Position numbers and translations under genes: made by a program. Below, one piece after another: positions 12,332 through 27,393 of a DNA stretch of 64,000 bases. Numbering within the stretch: the stretch's first letter is position 1; the number at the start of each line of letters is the position of its first letter. The notes below the pieces were generated by a model. That model worked only from the letters and a program-made list of their open reading frames with translations. It did no database searches and was not told the DNA's origin. This stretch comes from Hypomesus transpacificus (taxonomy: Eukaryota; Chordata; Actinopteri; Osmeriformes; Osmeridae), in NCBI RefSeq assembly GCF_021917145.1, contig NC_061068.1, forward strand, positions 577,350-641,349, read 5' to 3'.

Positions 12332-12916
12332 TAGATAGAACACCTTCTAGACTGAAAAACACCCTCTTCACTGGCCTTCTACAGATTCTACATCTGTCTA
12401 TCAGATTCAGCCTGTGCTACATCTATTCCTCATATCTCTGCCATGGATCAATATTCAGCAACAAATCCTCAGTTCCTGCCCTCTGAATGATCTGGAGAGT
12501 ATGCAGATGAGTCATGAGCCACACAGTAATTGCCGGCACCTGTTTTGTTGACTGTTCAACGCTTTCTCTGTCGAGGGTCGTTCACATGAGGAGCTTCGTC
12601 GTTCGTCAGGAGTTGTGACGTTACACAGCAGCTGGTTTTCAAAGTCAGCGTGTTACCTCGTGGTAAATTAGCGTTCGAAAGTAGTGTTCAAAGTTCAGAT
12701 GAAGTTCAAAGAAACAACAGGTTGTTGCGTGGAGGGACTGGTGAAGTTGGACGAGGGCACACAGACAGGAGGAGCCTGCGATCATTCGGTTATTTTGAAT
12801 CAAACCCGTCTGACAATGTTCCAGCTGAACCACTGTTGAGTTCATTCAAGTGAGTTTTTTTGGTTGAGATTTCATCCTTCAATGGCAGCAGCTGTGGAAG
12901 AATTAATCGGAGAGGG

Positions 12917-12925
12917 AGGAAGAGA

Positions 12926-12995
<70 letters not shown>

Positions 12996-13200
12996 AAGAA
13001 AGAGAAAGAAAGAGAAAGAAAGAGAGAGAGAGAGAGAGGGGGGGGGGTAGGGAGTGTGAGAGTGGTAGAATGAAAGAGAGAAAGAGAGAAGTGGGGGGAG
13101 AGAAAGACAGAGAGAGGAAAAGGGAGAGAGTCAGTGGTGGAATGAGAGAGAGAGAGAACGAGACAGGGAGTGGAAGAGGGAGATAGTTGGTGGGGGGAGG
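12917..13200. repeat. (GA)n microsatellite and GA-rich flank
   Basis: Pure GA at about 12933-12990 passes into GAAA-type and GGGAGAGA purine sequence up to about 13200. Confidence 0.9.
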
Positions 13201-14643
13201 GTTACTATTAATCTCCCCTCTTTTCATTGATGTAATGAATTGCAGCTGTAACATCAGATAAAAGAGAGTGGGATAACCCATCGAATGCTGAAGAGAGAGA
13301 GGGGAGGGAGGGGGAGAGAGGGGAAGAGGGAGGGAGACAAAAAGAGGGGAGGAGGAGGAGAACAGGGGAGGAAGAGGAGAGGGGAGCTGGGAGGCTGATG
13401 TGAAAGGACTGGAGAGGCAGAAGGTTTAATAGCTTGAGATGACATGGAGGCAGTGCTGAAGGGGTGCCCCAACAGCGGCCTGGCATTCAGCACACAGACG
13501 GAGGAAGGTGGGAGCCGGCTGCTGTCTGGGGCTCTCCCACATGGAAACTAAAGGGTGAGTATTATCAATGATTATGTGGAGAGATTAAGGCACAACCAAG
13601 AAGAGATCCTTCTCAAAGACTCAAAAAACGTATTTTATTATTATTATTATTGGTTCCAGAGTAGGTTCCAGCTAGAACGTTTGTGTAATTGAATGGTTCT
13701 AACTGGAAACCTGATTTCGGTTCTTGAAGGGTTCGGATGAGGTTCTACTACCCCTCCAGGTTCTACATGGACTCATTTTTCAGAGAACCACTTTCAGACT
13801 AAGGTGGAGGAGGATACAGATCAGGTTGAGGGAGGAAAGGAGAGAGGAGGGAGAGGTAGAAGAGAGAGAGAGTTGGAGAAGAGAGGGGAGGAAGAAGAAG
13901 GGGAAGCAGAAGAAAGAGGGAGGGAGAGAGAGAAGAGAGATGGAGGGGAGAGGGGGGGAGAGAGGAGGGGGTGGAGGAAAGGGGAAGGCTGGGAGAGAGA
14001 GAGAGAGAGAGAGAGAGAAGTCAGATATGCTGTTTCATATTATTTATTGTTCATCTCCACATGCTGTTGCAGAGTGGCGTGATACAGATCGCTGTGCTTA
14101 TTGCTCTGCCGCACCACACACACACACACACACCAGCACCCTGACACACAGTTCCGCAATTTCTCTTTGGGATCAATTAAGTACCTACCTTCCTACTCAC
14201 AAACACTCACAAACACACACACACAGACTTACACACACTCAAACAGTCACCTCCTCCTTGTGATGGCTGTTTCCAACGAGGCAGTAACTTGTCGAGGTCA
14301 TCCCTCATCATCTTGATAGAGGGATATAAAAATCCCTGGTGGCTGCGCTCGCTGTGGCCTTTTGTGTAGATATTCATTTTTTTTCTCTGAGATTGTAGCG
14401 TTGAAGTGTTTAAGGGGGTGCCCTCACTGGAAAAGTGCGAGCATCACGTGGGCTGGGGCCTCACGGCGGCGGCTTTGGTTTGTCAACCTTAACCCTGCCC
14501 GCCCTACTTCCTGGTAGCTGAGATGTGATTACTTTAATCTGAACCTGACCATAACCACAGGAACACTGTTAGATCTATGCACTTCTGTTTTTAACGACTT
14601 TTGGGGGGGTCTTTTCTTATTTGATTGAGACTGTGAAAAGGGA
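13201..14643. other. Unique sequence with purine tract, no supported gene
   Basis: A purine-rich GGAGAGAG tract occupies about 13800-14020, followed by CA tracts near 14118-14135 and 14215-14225. The remainder (13540-13790, 14250-14640) is unique sequence with no recognisable exon. Confidence 0.5.
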
Positions 14644-14865
14644 GTCAGGTGGCTGAACGGTGAGGAAATCGGGCTGGTAATCTGAAGGTCGCCAGTTCGA
14701 TTCCCGGCCGAGCCAAATTACGTTGTGTCCTTGGGCAAGGCACTTCACCTTACTTGCCTCAGGGGGAATGTCCCTGTAGTTACTGTAATTCGCTCTGGAT
14801 AAGAGTGTCTGCTAAATGACTACATGTAAAAAAATACATGTAAAAAAATGTAAATGTAAAAAAAG
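14644..14865 (+). mobile_element. tRNA-derived SINE, sense copy
   Basis: The 5' end GTCAGGTGGCTGAACGGTGA is tRNA-like (tRNA-Leu-style start) and is followed by a B-box-like CCAGTTCGATTCCC. A conserved body (TTGTGTCCTTGGGCAAGGCA, then CACTTCACCTTACTTGCCTC) leads to the 3' tail GATAAGAGTGTCTGCTAAAT and A-rich TGTAAA repeats. The same element occurs in antisense at 22711-22896 and 56048-56210, which establishes it as a dispersed family. The tail resembles that of L2-clade LINEs, the usual source of reverse transcriptase for such SINEs. Confidence 0.88.
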
Positions 14866-14884
14866 TGACAGAGAGGGAAACACA

Positions 14885-14965
14885 AGCAGATAAGGGACCT
14901 GGGCTGGATTTGAACCCGGGTTCCTGAATTAAGGCCTTGGTGATTCACGCTCCACTCAGTGAGCC
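14885..14965 (-). mobile_element. tRNA-like SINE head, antisense
   Basis: Read on the minus strand this has an A-box-like segment (ACTGAGTGGAGCG) and a B-box-like GGGTTCAAATCC. No intact cloverleaf or L2-type tail adjoins it, so it is a SINE head or tRNA-derived relic rather than a working tRNA gene. The 37-bp tandem array starts at its edge. Confidence 0.5.
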
Positions 14966-15190
14966 ATCGGGGTACCCCTGAACCATCCACTCCTGATCCC
15001 ACATCGGGGTACCCTAGAACCATCCACTCCTGATCCCACATCGGGGTACCCCAGAACCATCCACTCCTGATCCCACATCGGGGTACCCCAGAACCATCCA
15101 CTCCTGATCCCACATCCGGGTACCCCAAAACCATCCACTCCTGATCCCACATCCGGGTACCCCAGAACCATCCACTCCTGATCCCACATT
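14966..15190. repeat. 37-bp minisatellite, about 6 copies
   Basis: Near-identical 37-bp units containing CATCGGGGTACCCC and GAACCATCCACTCCTGATCC. The first copy overlaps the end of the adjacent tRNA-like sequence (GAGCCATCGGGGTACC). Confidence 0.92.
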
Positions 15191-15216
15191 GACTGCTTCC
15201 AAGTGCACGGTTTGCA

Positions 15217-15262
15217 TGTTGCTTTGGATGAAAGCGTCTGCTAAACGTGTGAAATGAAAAAT
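15217..15262 (+). mobile_element. SINE tail fragment
   Basis: GCTTTGGATGAAAGCGTCTG followed by CTAAACGTG is the 3' tail common to the SINE families in this window, here without a recognisable head. Confidence 0.55.
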
Positions 15263-15831
15263 AAAACCCTGTAGATCTTTCTCCTCCTCTGTCGGAGAAG
15301 GATGTTGATGATCCAGAAGGCTGACAGAGACAAACAGCCTTGGTCTCTCTGCTGGTATCCTCCCCTCATCTCTCCCCAGCCATGACTCTCACTATCACTC
15401 CCACACAAACACACACCCATAACTCATGTATGTCATAGACAATATACAATCAACATGGGAGTGTCTGGTTGAGGCTGTTTGTATGGATGTGTGTATGGGT
15501 TGGGTATGTGTGTATGTGTGTACGTGTATGTATGTATTTCTGTTGCAGATATAGAGTTGGGGTGTTCTCCTGATAGAGCATTAATTTCATCTCACTCCAA
15601 ATAATATCCATGAAATCTTCCCAAAAACCAAGCCTCTACCTGAGTGAACATCCGTCCAGGTCACCGAGTGCAAGCAATGTCTCTCTGATTCCACAAGGCC
15701 GGCTGCAGTAACACTGTGTGTTTCTGAAAGGCTGCAGTAACACTGTGTGTTTCTGAAAGGAGATACTTGACCTTTGTGCCGGGTCTTCCCTCTGAGACTA
15801 AGGAGAGCACTGCTGGTGCTGTTCAGGGCCC
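15263..15831. other. Unique sequence, no supported gene
   Basis: Contains a short TG-rich patch (15480-15530) and a 32-bp tandem duplication (GGCTGCAGTAACACTGTGTG, twice near 15700-15760). No coding signal. Confidence 0.5.
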
Positions 15832-15904
<73 letters not shown>

Positions 15905-15911
15905 GACTGTC

Positions 15912-15959
<48 letters not shown>

Positions 15960-16118
15960 AGACCGTCTGACTGTCTGTCTGTCTATCTGACTGTCAGACT
16001 GTCTGTCTGACTCTCAGACTGTCTGTCTGTTTGACTGTCTGTCTGACTGTCATACTGTCTGTCTGACTGTCAGACTGTCAGACTGTCTGTCTGACTGTCT
16101 GTCAGTCTGTCTTTGCCT
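15832..16118. repeat. (CTGT)n microsatellite
   Basis: A perfect CTGT run of about 70 bp is followed by a longer imperfect part with regular GACTGTCA interruptions. The CLSV-type reading frames are artefacts. Confidence 0.96.
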
Positions 16119-16189
16119 GTCTGTCTGTGTGCCAGAGGTTAATTTTCACCCCTGGAAAACAACACAACACCTTATCTAGTGAGAACCTC

Positions 16190-16352
16190 CTATCTCTATC
16201 TCTCTCTCTTTCCCTTTCTCTCTCTCTTTCTTTCCCTCTCTCGTTATGTCCCTATCTCCCTCTCTCTCTCTTCCCCTCTCTATATCTCTTTCTCTCTCCC
16301 TCTTTCCCTCCCTCCCTCTCCCTCTCTCTCCTTCACTCCCTCTCTCTCGCCC
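16190..16352. repeat. CT-rich low-complexity tract
   Basis: Imperfect TCTCTC with TTTCCC insertions; no gene. Confidence 0.8.
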
Positions 16353-17590
16353 AGGGATCAATACTTGTGTGTCTCCTCTGGGGATGTGTGTCTGGTGGCC
16401 GGTGATAAGTGCAGCAGTTGTTGAGGGTGATTGCAGCTCTGATAAAAGCAGATAATGACCTGCGAGAGGAGGGGGAGAGTGCCTGTCTAAAGGGCGTTTT
16501 TTTTTTTCTCATTTATGAGAGAGCGGTGGGAAATTGTGTTTTTTTATATATATATTTTTATTATTTATTTATGTATTCATAAAGAAACCCAAGAGCTGTG
16601 AGTAGACCATAATATGAAGTACTCTCTTCCCGGTCTCCACGGCGACGCTTGTTTCAGTTCGATCAAAGGCTCGGAATCCCGGAATACATCACAGGGATGA
16701 ATAAATGGCTTCCACAGGCTTTGAATGCGACCCGCTTTGGAGACAAGGTGCGCATTTCAATGAGTCATTCTTCGCAAACAGAAAACGGTCAATATTTAAC
16801 CCTGATCTAAACAGCCTTTAGTTCATTTGGACAAAAGCTACGACCATGTCAGGTGACCATGTCAGGTGACCATGTCAGGTGACCATGTCAGGTGACCATG
16901 TCAGGTGACCATGTCAGGTGACCATGTCAGGTGCTGGCTTCCTGCGTCTACTTTTATAATCCACATAAAAGTGAACAGTGTTGTTTGAAGCAGCAGGAGG
17001 GAAGGCCGGTGGTGTGTGTGGAGTGTGTCTGTCTCTAACACGTGTTAGTCACATAACCTGTCAGTATTGCTCCCTCTCAAACTTGCCCACATCAGGATTC
17101 GAACTCGGACACCTCTGTAAGAACACAACTCCCACCTCTATAAACACCATGTGACAAGAAGCTACATTTGCGAGATGACGTGGGAGGAAGGTTTTTATAC
17201 TGAGTGAGTGAGAACCGATTTAAGAGTGAAAACCTATTTAACTCCCAGCTGCTCTACACTTAATCATATTATAGTTGAGATGTTCTTGTTGCACTGTAAA
17301 ATATTATATTGGAGATTTTGTTATTGTTGTCCATCGTGCCAGGTCCTGTAAGCTAACACTTGGTTACTTAAGACTGCGCCTGAGAACAGAACGAAATGCA
17401 ATTCAAAGAACTACGCATTTGTGTTTGTTAGTTTTTTCTTCTGATTTTCTATGCGCACTATTTGTGTGTGATTTTGTAAAGAAGAGACTGTCAGATTAAT
17501 ACTCTGTTTAAAATGTTTCAATGTAGGCCCTAACAACCACACACAGATGTGAGGAAGAGAGACAGCAGTTCACTGATTTCAGAAAGTGAA
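16353..17590. other. Unique sequence with a tRNA-like relic, no supported gene
   Basis: Mostly unique AT-rich sequence. At 17090-17160 an antisense tRNA-like patch (CAGGATTCGAACTCGGACAC) suggests another SINE head. No exon recognised. Confidence 0.45.
16842..16933. repeat. 13-bp minisatellite, 7 copies
   Basis: Seven perfect tandem copies of GACCATGTCAGGT. The absence of any mismatch suggests recent expansion or strong homogenisation. Confidence 0.97.
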
Positions 17591-17626
<36 letters not shown>

Positions 17627-17683
17627 TCTCTAACCCTCTCCCTCTCTCTCTCTGTCTCTCTCTCCCTCTCTCTAACCCTCTCC

Positions 17684-17714
<31 letters not shown>

Positions 17715-17835
17715 CCTCTCTCTAACCCTCTCTCTCTCTCTCATTCTCTCTCTCTCTCTGTCTCTCTCTCTCTCTCTAACCCTCTCCCTCCCTCTCTCCC
17801 TCCCACCCTCCACCCTTCTTTTCCTCTCTCTCAGG
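17591..17835. repeat. (CT)n with CTAACCCTCTCC spacers
   Basis: Pure CT blocks are separated by a recurring TCTAACCCTCTCCCTC spacer, so the array has a secondary period of roughly 45-60 bp. Confidence 0.85.
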
Positions 17836-20800
17836 GCTGATGTAGGAACCAGTCTTCTACCATTAAACATGCATGAGTACTAAACTATTAGCTGTTGGTC
17901 AGGGGTCACTGGTGACGATATTGACTCACACATCCTCACAAGCTATCACCACCACACGTAGGTCACATTCATTCACAAATCCAACACACACACATACACA
18001 TCACACACACACACATCCCTCCCATACAAACTCATACACACAAACACACACACTGAAACAGTAAAAAAAATGTTTCCCCAAGGCTCCAGAAATCCCTACA
18101 GGATTAGTTGAGCAGTGACCCCAATTGATTATTTTCTATTGACTGCCAAACAGTCACGATCAAACTAAAATCTTCAACGCTATATCCATGTGTGCCCCTC
18201 AGAGTTGTCAACATCAACAGTAACAAAACGTTATAATTACCTCGCCACGAGGTAGACAAATACCACACATATGTGGAAGTTTACACTGAGGTTGAACAAT
18301 AACACCAGAAACATTATTGTTCTCCTATCGTAGGTAGAGGTCGTAGCTGATGTTGGTTATGTTAGTTGGCGGTGTGAAAATCGATGGCACAGCTCACTGT
18401 GACCGCCTCGAGCTACATGTCCCACCTGGCTCGGGGAGTGTATTGTGTTCAAAGAGAAGCAATTACAATGTTAATGTAACGCAGCGGGGGAAGTGATCTC
18501 GCGCCAGCGCGAGGGGGGAGAACTTCAAGGGTGATGGAGTGAACGGAGTCACTCCAGGTTAACGGCAAACGGCGTCTGGGGAGCAAAGCTAAACCCCGGG
18601 AACAAAACAGCCATTTACCGGCGGGGAAAAACATGGAGACACCATCACGCGCGCAAGAGAGAGGGTTTTAAAACCGGACTATTCTTTGTTCTACATAGAC
18701 GAAATAACGAAGGAATGGGTTAAACTCTGCAGCAATATTTTTGACACGAATTTAAAATAATGTCTAATAAAGTCTTAACCGGCCAACTGATAAAAACAAT
18801 AGCCTACAGGCAAGACAAACCTGTTTGTCATACACATCAAAACAAACGATTATCAAAGAAAACGATATTTTTGTTGGGATTATTGTTCTTTGGGCTATAC
18901 AGGGTTTCTTTACGGCAGCAGCGCCTATCTGACCGGGCTAATATAAACCACTCTCCGCTGCCCTCCCGGGGCCTCATAATAACCCATTAAACAAGCGCAT
19001 TAAGAGTAATGAAAAGGCTCTTAACCGTTTTCCAGCAGACCACCTGGATGTGTCTCTGGGGGAGGTGGCCGCTGTGACTGCCTAAAGCTGGACAGTTTTA
19101 CCTTCGATTGTAAGAGGAGGAGAAAATAACAAATGGGAAGGAGGGGGGGGGGACAAAAAAAAGAGGGGTAAAGTCAAAAAATATATGATTTGAAAGATTA
19201 GCGAATGTTTAGGATGCAGTCCGAGCCACCAACAGGCATGTGTTGGACGGTGTTGGGCCACCTCACAACTTGTCAGCAATTTCCTTGCATTTTGATTGAG
19301 TTTCGAAACACGAGTCTTACGTCTCATTTACTCGCTTTAGATTCAGTAAAAAAATAGGCTAACTGTATTTTTGTTATTCTGTAGACCAAGGCAACATTCT
19401 TAACTCTTGTGCAGGGTACATAGAAGAGGATCTCCGCTTGTTGGACGATTGGCTCATTTTAATTTAGGCAGGTGTTTTGTCTGGAGAGAAAAAAATGTAG
19501 GCTAAATCAGAAGCACCGTTATGAGCCAGATTAAATGTGCGATATATTCAATAGGCATATATGATGGGCTACATTCATAATGTATTCAACCCAGCGTGCC
19601 ATACCTGTGATTGTGATGCTAATATTGCTGTGTTCTGGCGAGGGGAGGAGGGAGGGGGGGGGCGGTCTATTAGCCGGTGGAGGCTAATTTACCTCCATCG
19701 CAGTCCCTCGAGACGCCGTTTGTCTTTTCAGGTTCCCTTATTAATTGAAGTGTGTTAGCGTCATTTTATGCCACTAAGCCCCGCCAGAAATAAGAAGACT
19801 GACAGGCAGATAGGCCTAAATGACAAAAGAAATGTAGTCTAGATTGTATAGATAGACAAAAACGCTGAATAGACTCTTTAGGAAATATCCTTTACAATGG
19901 TTTCTGATTTTAATCGTAAAATTCATCCAATATTTATTTCACTTTCCAAATCCTCCGGAATATTTGTGGGTAGGCTATTTCCATGGTTTGGCCCCTCTCA
20001 TTTTCTTAACAGAATCCGTTTGAGGTCCACTGCACAATTGGTTTATATAGACTATGCTTCTCTCTTTTTCTCTCTCTCACACACACACACACACAAGTTA
20101 GTACGTTAAGCTATTGCTAATAAGCTATGTCTTGCCTATAGTTCAGCCTCTAAAATCATATTTCGTTTGTTGATTTTGTAGAAATATAATAGACTAAGAA
20201 ACATATGGCTGCTAGACTTGCGAAACCAATCACATATTACCCAATCACATATTTCCTAATTCGTCTCTCGTTGCCAGGATATTCGAGCCTAGATTCCAAG
20301 AGTGAATAATCCATTTATTGAGCTAATACATCATTTTGTGTTTTGGAGAGAGCTGACACCAAACCCGGGGACCTTGTGCGTGCGCAGCCAAGTGCGAAAT
20401 GGGAAAAGAGGAGAGAGCAGACTGCACGAGCCGGGGGTAAGAAACGAGAAGGGGGGGGGGGGGGGACCGGTGATCGGATTTAAGGAGAAAACGAAAAAAA
20501 ACGTAAAGAAACCTCGCTCTCCTCTGCGAATTATGCTTTGTGTGTTCTTTGTTGGATTATTAAAAAGGGTTGTGGGAATTCATGATAGAGGGATGAACTT
20601 GATTAGCATCGTCGTGCCACTTTAATCCAGCGCCGGTTTGAGGGAATCCTCTACGGACCCGCGGGTTTCTGACCTCGTCGCCTCTCGTGATGGGTGATAA
20701 ACTGTGTGTAATAAGCAGAAAATTCCCTTCAAATCTGGAAGACTATACATCTCACAAAGACAGAAAGTCAGATAAAACATCGAGCCCAGACTATAAATTA

Positions 20801-22189
20801 AAACCAAATACATAGAGAAATACATCTGAATACTACGGTCATATTTCATAAATGACCGGGACCGGCCATCACTCTGACAGAGAAATGCAGCTGGTCGGCC
20901 ACCGCAGTTCTGACAACCGAACAACCTATTGTCAAATTCCATCAACGTGCGCTGATGAGTTTTAGGGGGTTGCACCTGCACGTGCGGTTTCCATTTCACA
21001 GGTTGTCAATACGGTTCCACGCTTAATGTATGACGTGTCCACAAATAAAACTAGGCTATGGCTACGCTGCCCTTTCAAGGGACTAACTGTATTTCATTTC
21101 TTCTTTTTCTTATTATTATCTCACATGATAAAATAGTATAGGCCTAGCTACTTTATATATTTATATACTTTATATTGACTAGCATCGTCGATGATGAAAA
21201 AAAGCCTTATAGGCTATTCGGGGGAAAAGGAGCCAGTGCAATTGTGCAGCATGCCGTCATGAAACGGCAGCCCATGAATAGGCCTATTCGACATAAATGA
21301 AGAAAATGTCTATTAAACTGTTTTTTAATAAAATATATTTTTTAATGTGAATATATTCGTATTTTGTGGATACAATACGTTTTGTTGATATTGTAATTCA
21401 CATAGTAGTCTATTGAATTATTGTTGTTTTTATTATTTGTATGGCTATTGTTGTTTATTTTAAGTCTATGTCATGCTTATCTACAACCTAGAAAGAAATT
21501 GGTCTCAGATTCAGACTGTAACCTCGTCGCTTCCTGTGTCAGTGATGTTCTTGTCATCTGCGCAGAACATTAAATCAGACAGTCCTAAGTACAGAGAGAG
21601 GTCTGGAGCGTGCTGATAACGCAGGCTGCCATTAACCCTTTCACTCGCCCTGGGGATAGCAGACAGTTCTGTCTTCTGAGGAGCAAAAAGCCTTTCACAC
21701 ACGCGAGTCCAGAATCTCTGTTGTGGTTCTTCAGAATTGTGTTCGTCTGGAAGGAGATTCACCCAAGAAATTATTACAATAATTGTTTCGTGTTTTTACT
21801 CAGTGAAATTGTATGAAATGGAGCTTATAGGCCTAAAATAATTAGGTCGTTTTTGAAAATGAAATAAAAATCCTAGCTTAATATTTTATTTCCCTTCTTT
21901 AAGCTTTTCTTCGGTTCACCGTCAGAACAACAGCATGAACGGATCGGTACGGTTATGACTAATTGCTGTTTCTCTCGTTTAGGTGAAACCGCAGGGTGAC
22001 GTCTGGTCCGTCGCTGTGTCTAGCTGGAGTCCAGAACCTCTACTGGCGTTATAAACAAAGATTCAATTTAGGCTAAAGTGGTGCGGTGATGCCTCGTGTC
22101 AGCCGCTGACTTGAATACCCACGTGTGCCCACGATCTGATTTATCTTCTCGACCACAGATTCCCCCAGGACATGGCAACGAAAACCAGC

Positions 22190-22613
22190 TGTCAGGCCAA
22201 ATAGTGTCCTAGGGCCAAATAGTGTCCTACCTGACGTCACAATGCCGTTCCGAAGCAAGACGCGTCCGTTGCTATGCCGATCTTAAATTCCTGAGATATT
22301 TACGCGTGCTTGCAGGAAACTGTCATGGTTGCTATACTGGTTACTAGGTAGGAAGTTTTGTATTTAGGCTTATGTAAACCAGTTTATTCTACTCTACTAT
22401 TTAAAGTTTTCACTTTAAACTGGTTTAAATAAGCCTAAATACAAAACTTCCTACCTAGTAACCAGTATAGCAACCATGACAGTTTCCTGCTTGCACGCGT
22501 AAATATCTCAGGAATTTAAGGTCGGCATAGCGACGGACGCGTCCTTGCTTCGGAACGGCATTGTGACGTCAGGTAGGACACTATTTGGCCCTAGGACACT
22601 ATTTGGCCTGACA
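22190..22613. mobile_element. 424-bp palindrome, foldback/MITE-like element
   Basis: The outer ends are exact reverse complements (TGTCAGGCCAAATAGTGTCC on the left; its complement closes at 22613). The arms, each close to 197 bp, match almost perfectly down to a spacer of about 29 bp at 22387-22415. Each arm carries an internal direct repeat of GGCCAAATAGTGTCCTA near its end. I see no transposase and no clear target-site duplication. It could be a foldback or MITE-type transposon, or a palindromic duplication. As RNA it would form a very long hairpin. Confidence 0.85.
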
Positions 22614-22710
22614 CAGCCACTCAATTCCGGCACTGGTCCTCTGGACAGTTGTATATTTACTTGTTCTTTGCTTTATTTAAACAGGACGCTTAGCTACTCG
22701 AGGTCAGGTA

Positions 22711-22896
22711 CATTTACATTTAGTCATTTAGCAGACGCTCTTATCCAGAGCGACTTACAGTAAGTACAGGGACATTCCCCCGAGGCAAGTAGGGTGAAGT
22801 GCCTTGCCCAAGGACACAACATCATGTGGCATGGCGGGGAATCGATCCGGCAACCTTCTGATTACTAGCCCGACTCCCTCACCGCTCAGCCATCTG
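22711..22896 (-). mobile_element. tRNA-derived SINE, antisense full-length copy
   Basis: Reverse complement of the family seen at 14644: it begins with the tail (CATTTACATTTAGTCATTTA, GCAGACGCTCTTATCCAGAG), continues through GTGCCTTGCCCAAGGACACA, and ends with the tRNA-like head (CACCGCTCAGCCATCTG). A short direct repeat AGGTA lies on both sides (22706-22710 and 22897-22901), a candidate target-site duplication. Confidence 0.92.
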
Positions 22897-24100
22897 AGGT
22901 ATAGTCATCCTTAATACGAACCTGTAAGAGTATATCCCGGAGCTGTGTAAGAACTAAATAGTACAGTCTTATATGAACACAAACGCAACCCCGGTGTCAT
23001 GGTGTTGGCAGACGTTGTGAGTCACGCTCTGGTGATGAACTCTGTTTCCTCTGCTCGAGGAAACATTGAGGTCGGCGCGCGCAAACGCTTAGTGACATGA
23101 GAACCGAGCAGCTGTTTGCAGGGATGCAACCACGCGCGGCCTACGGGGCAGGGGGACGCCCGCTCGTAGGACATAAGATGAACACCTCCTTGGAATGTGA
23201 ACGTCAAAAAAGGCTATCCGTAGTCTTTACTTCGAATTTAAATGTGTTATTTGTCACACAGACATGTGCATATATCTTTGATTACTGTCTGTGATATAAA
23301 AAAAGGTATTTATGGATGAAGCTAAACAGACGTCTTTAAACCCTCTTTCGACTCCATATAATATTTGACTAAATGTGTCTTGCCGCTTAGAATAGCCTAT
23401 GCCGTAGAAAGCAGTCCTCAATGGTTTAAAACAGCCTATTCCAGAGAAGCCTTTAGATACAATTTATTTTCGGTCTGAAATGTGCCTATAGAAACATATA
23501 AAAACGTTTATATATTTTCTATTGAACAAATGCTAAAAACGAATTAAATTAATTGAAGAATCAATTTTGGTTATTATTATAGGCTAAGTCACATCCAATT
23601 GAAAAGCAATTAACGAATTGAAACGTTGAAACAAAATACTTGAAGCCCAACTCAAACAAAAATGGCTCTAAATGAGAGTTGATGTAGTCTTTGCAGCAGT
23701 TTTTCGCATGTCTACATTATCTGGAATCAAGTTCCACCTTACCATCGCAAAAACAGTAATTTTCCTCAAAAATAAAGGAAAAACAAATTCGATCCATATA
23801 ATTCCTGTAGACATATCAACTTAGTTGCTATGAAAGAACCGCGTCCTCTTGTAGATAGACACAAAACACATGTGTTGATCATTCACAAAATAAACAGATA
23901 CTATAGTCTCAAAGTTACATAACCTAGTCCAAAGAGTTGCTGGGGGGTTCTTCAGCTGTGAACACTTATATACAGGTAAAGTTATGCAAGTTTAGAAGCA
24001 CCCAGAATGTCATTGGACGTTAGAATGAAGCATTATAGATAATGGGTTGGGGTGGGGACGGGGTAGCGCAAGCGCCTCCCCCAGAAATGCAGCAAATCTC

Positions 24101-24670
24101 GCCCGTTTTATTGTGTTGGGTGGCTCGCGCGCTGGGTGCTGGAGACGCGCTTTGCAAAGCAGAGTCCTTGCATTGGCAGGCTGATGGTGACACGTGCCTC
24201 CTCCTCGCCACCCCCAGGCTTCACCGTACCGCATTGGCATCAGTAACGGTGACGGAAAACCAACTGTGGAAGCGCTGCCGCTACCTTTCGGAACAAACGG
24301 TCCGATTATTAATATTAGAAAGTGCGCCTGAGCATTTGCGTAAAGCTTTCCGCAACCGTTGTCGATTGTCCAAATCGTTCTCTGGCGTTTCGTCAACCAT
24401 ACAAGAGGGTGCGATAGCAAGATGCAGAGAGCAGGCTCCGACGTCTGAAGGTGACATGAACCTGAGGATTAACAAGTACAGCAGGCGTACCTTGAACAAG
24501 AAGTGGAGATAGCAACTGAAGACCATCGTGGCTTCGAACTCGCAACTTTCGTAGTTTAGTCTATGTAAAGAAGGAAGGAGTTTGATCAAAAATAAGTCAT
24601 TACTTTGGAATAATATTATAGGTCTGAAGAAAAAAAAGAAAGAAGAAAAAGTTACATTAAACAAAGCAAA
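24101..24670 (+). promoter_or_regulatory. slc32a1: slc32a1 5' leader / promoter-proximal region
   Basis: Sequence just before the slc32a1 start is richer in CG than the AT-rich stretch upstream. It contains an ATG-initiated 156-codon frame (24042-24512) that ends 158 bp before the slc32a1 ATG; its product matches nothing I recognise, so it is either non-coding or an upstream ORF if transcribed. No TATA box is evident. The transcription start cannot be placed from sequence alone. Confidence 0.35.

Positions 24671-27393
<2,723 letters not shown>

Larger units (their letters stand above)
18100..24100. other. Unique AT-rich upstream region of slc32a1
   Basis: After about 18.1 kb the dense microsatellites nearly vanish and sequence becomes unique and AT-rich, with homeodomain-type TAATTA/TTAAT cores (for example near 19010 and 19735). 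Exceptions are a palindromic element and a SINE, annotated separately, and a short CA run near 20085. No exon is recognisable. Position suggests the 5' regulatory region of slc32a1; conservation cannot be tested here. Confidence 0.45.
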
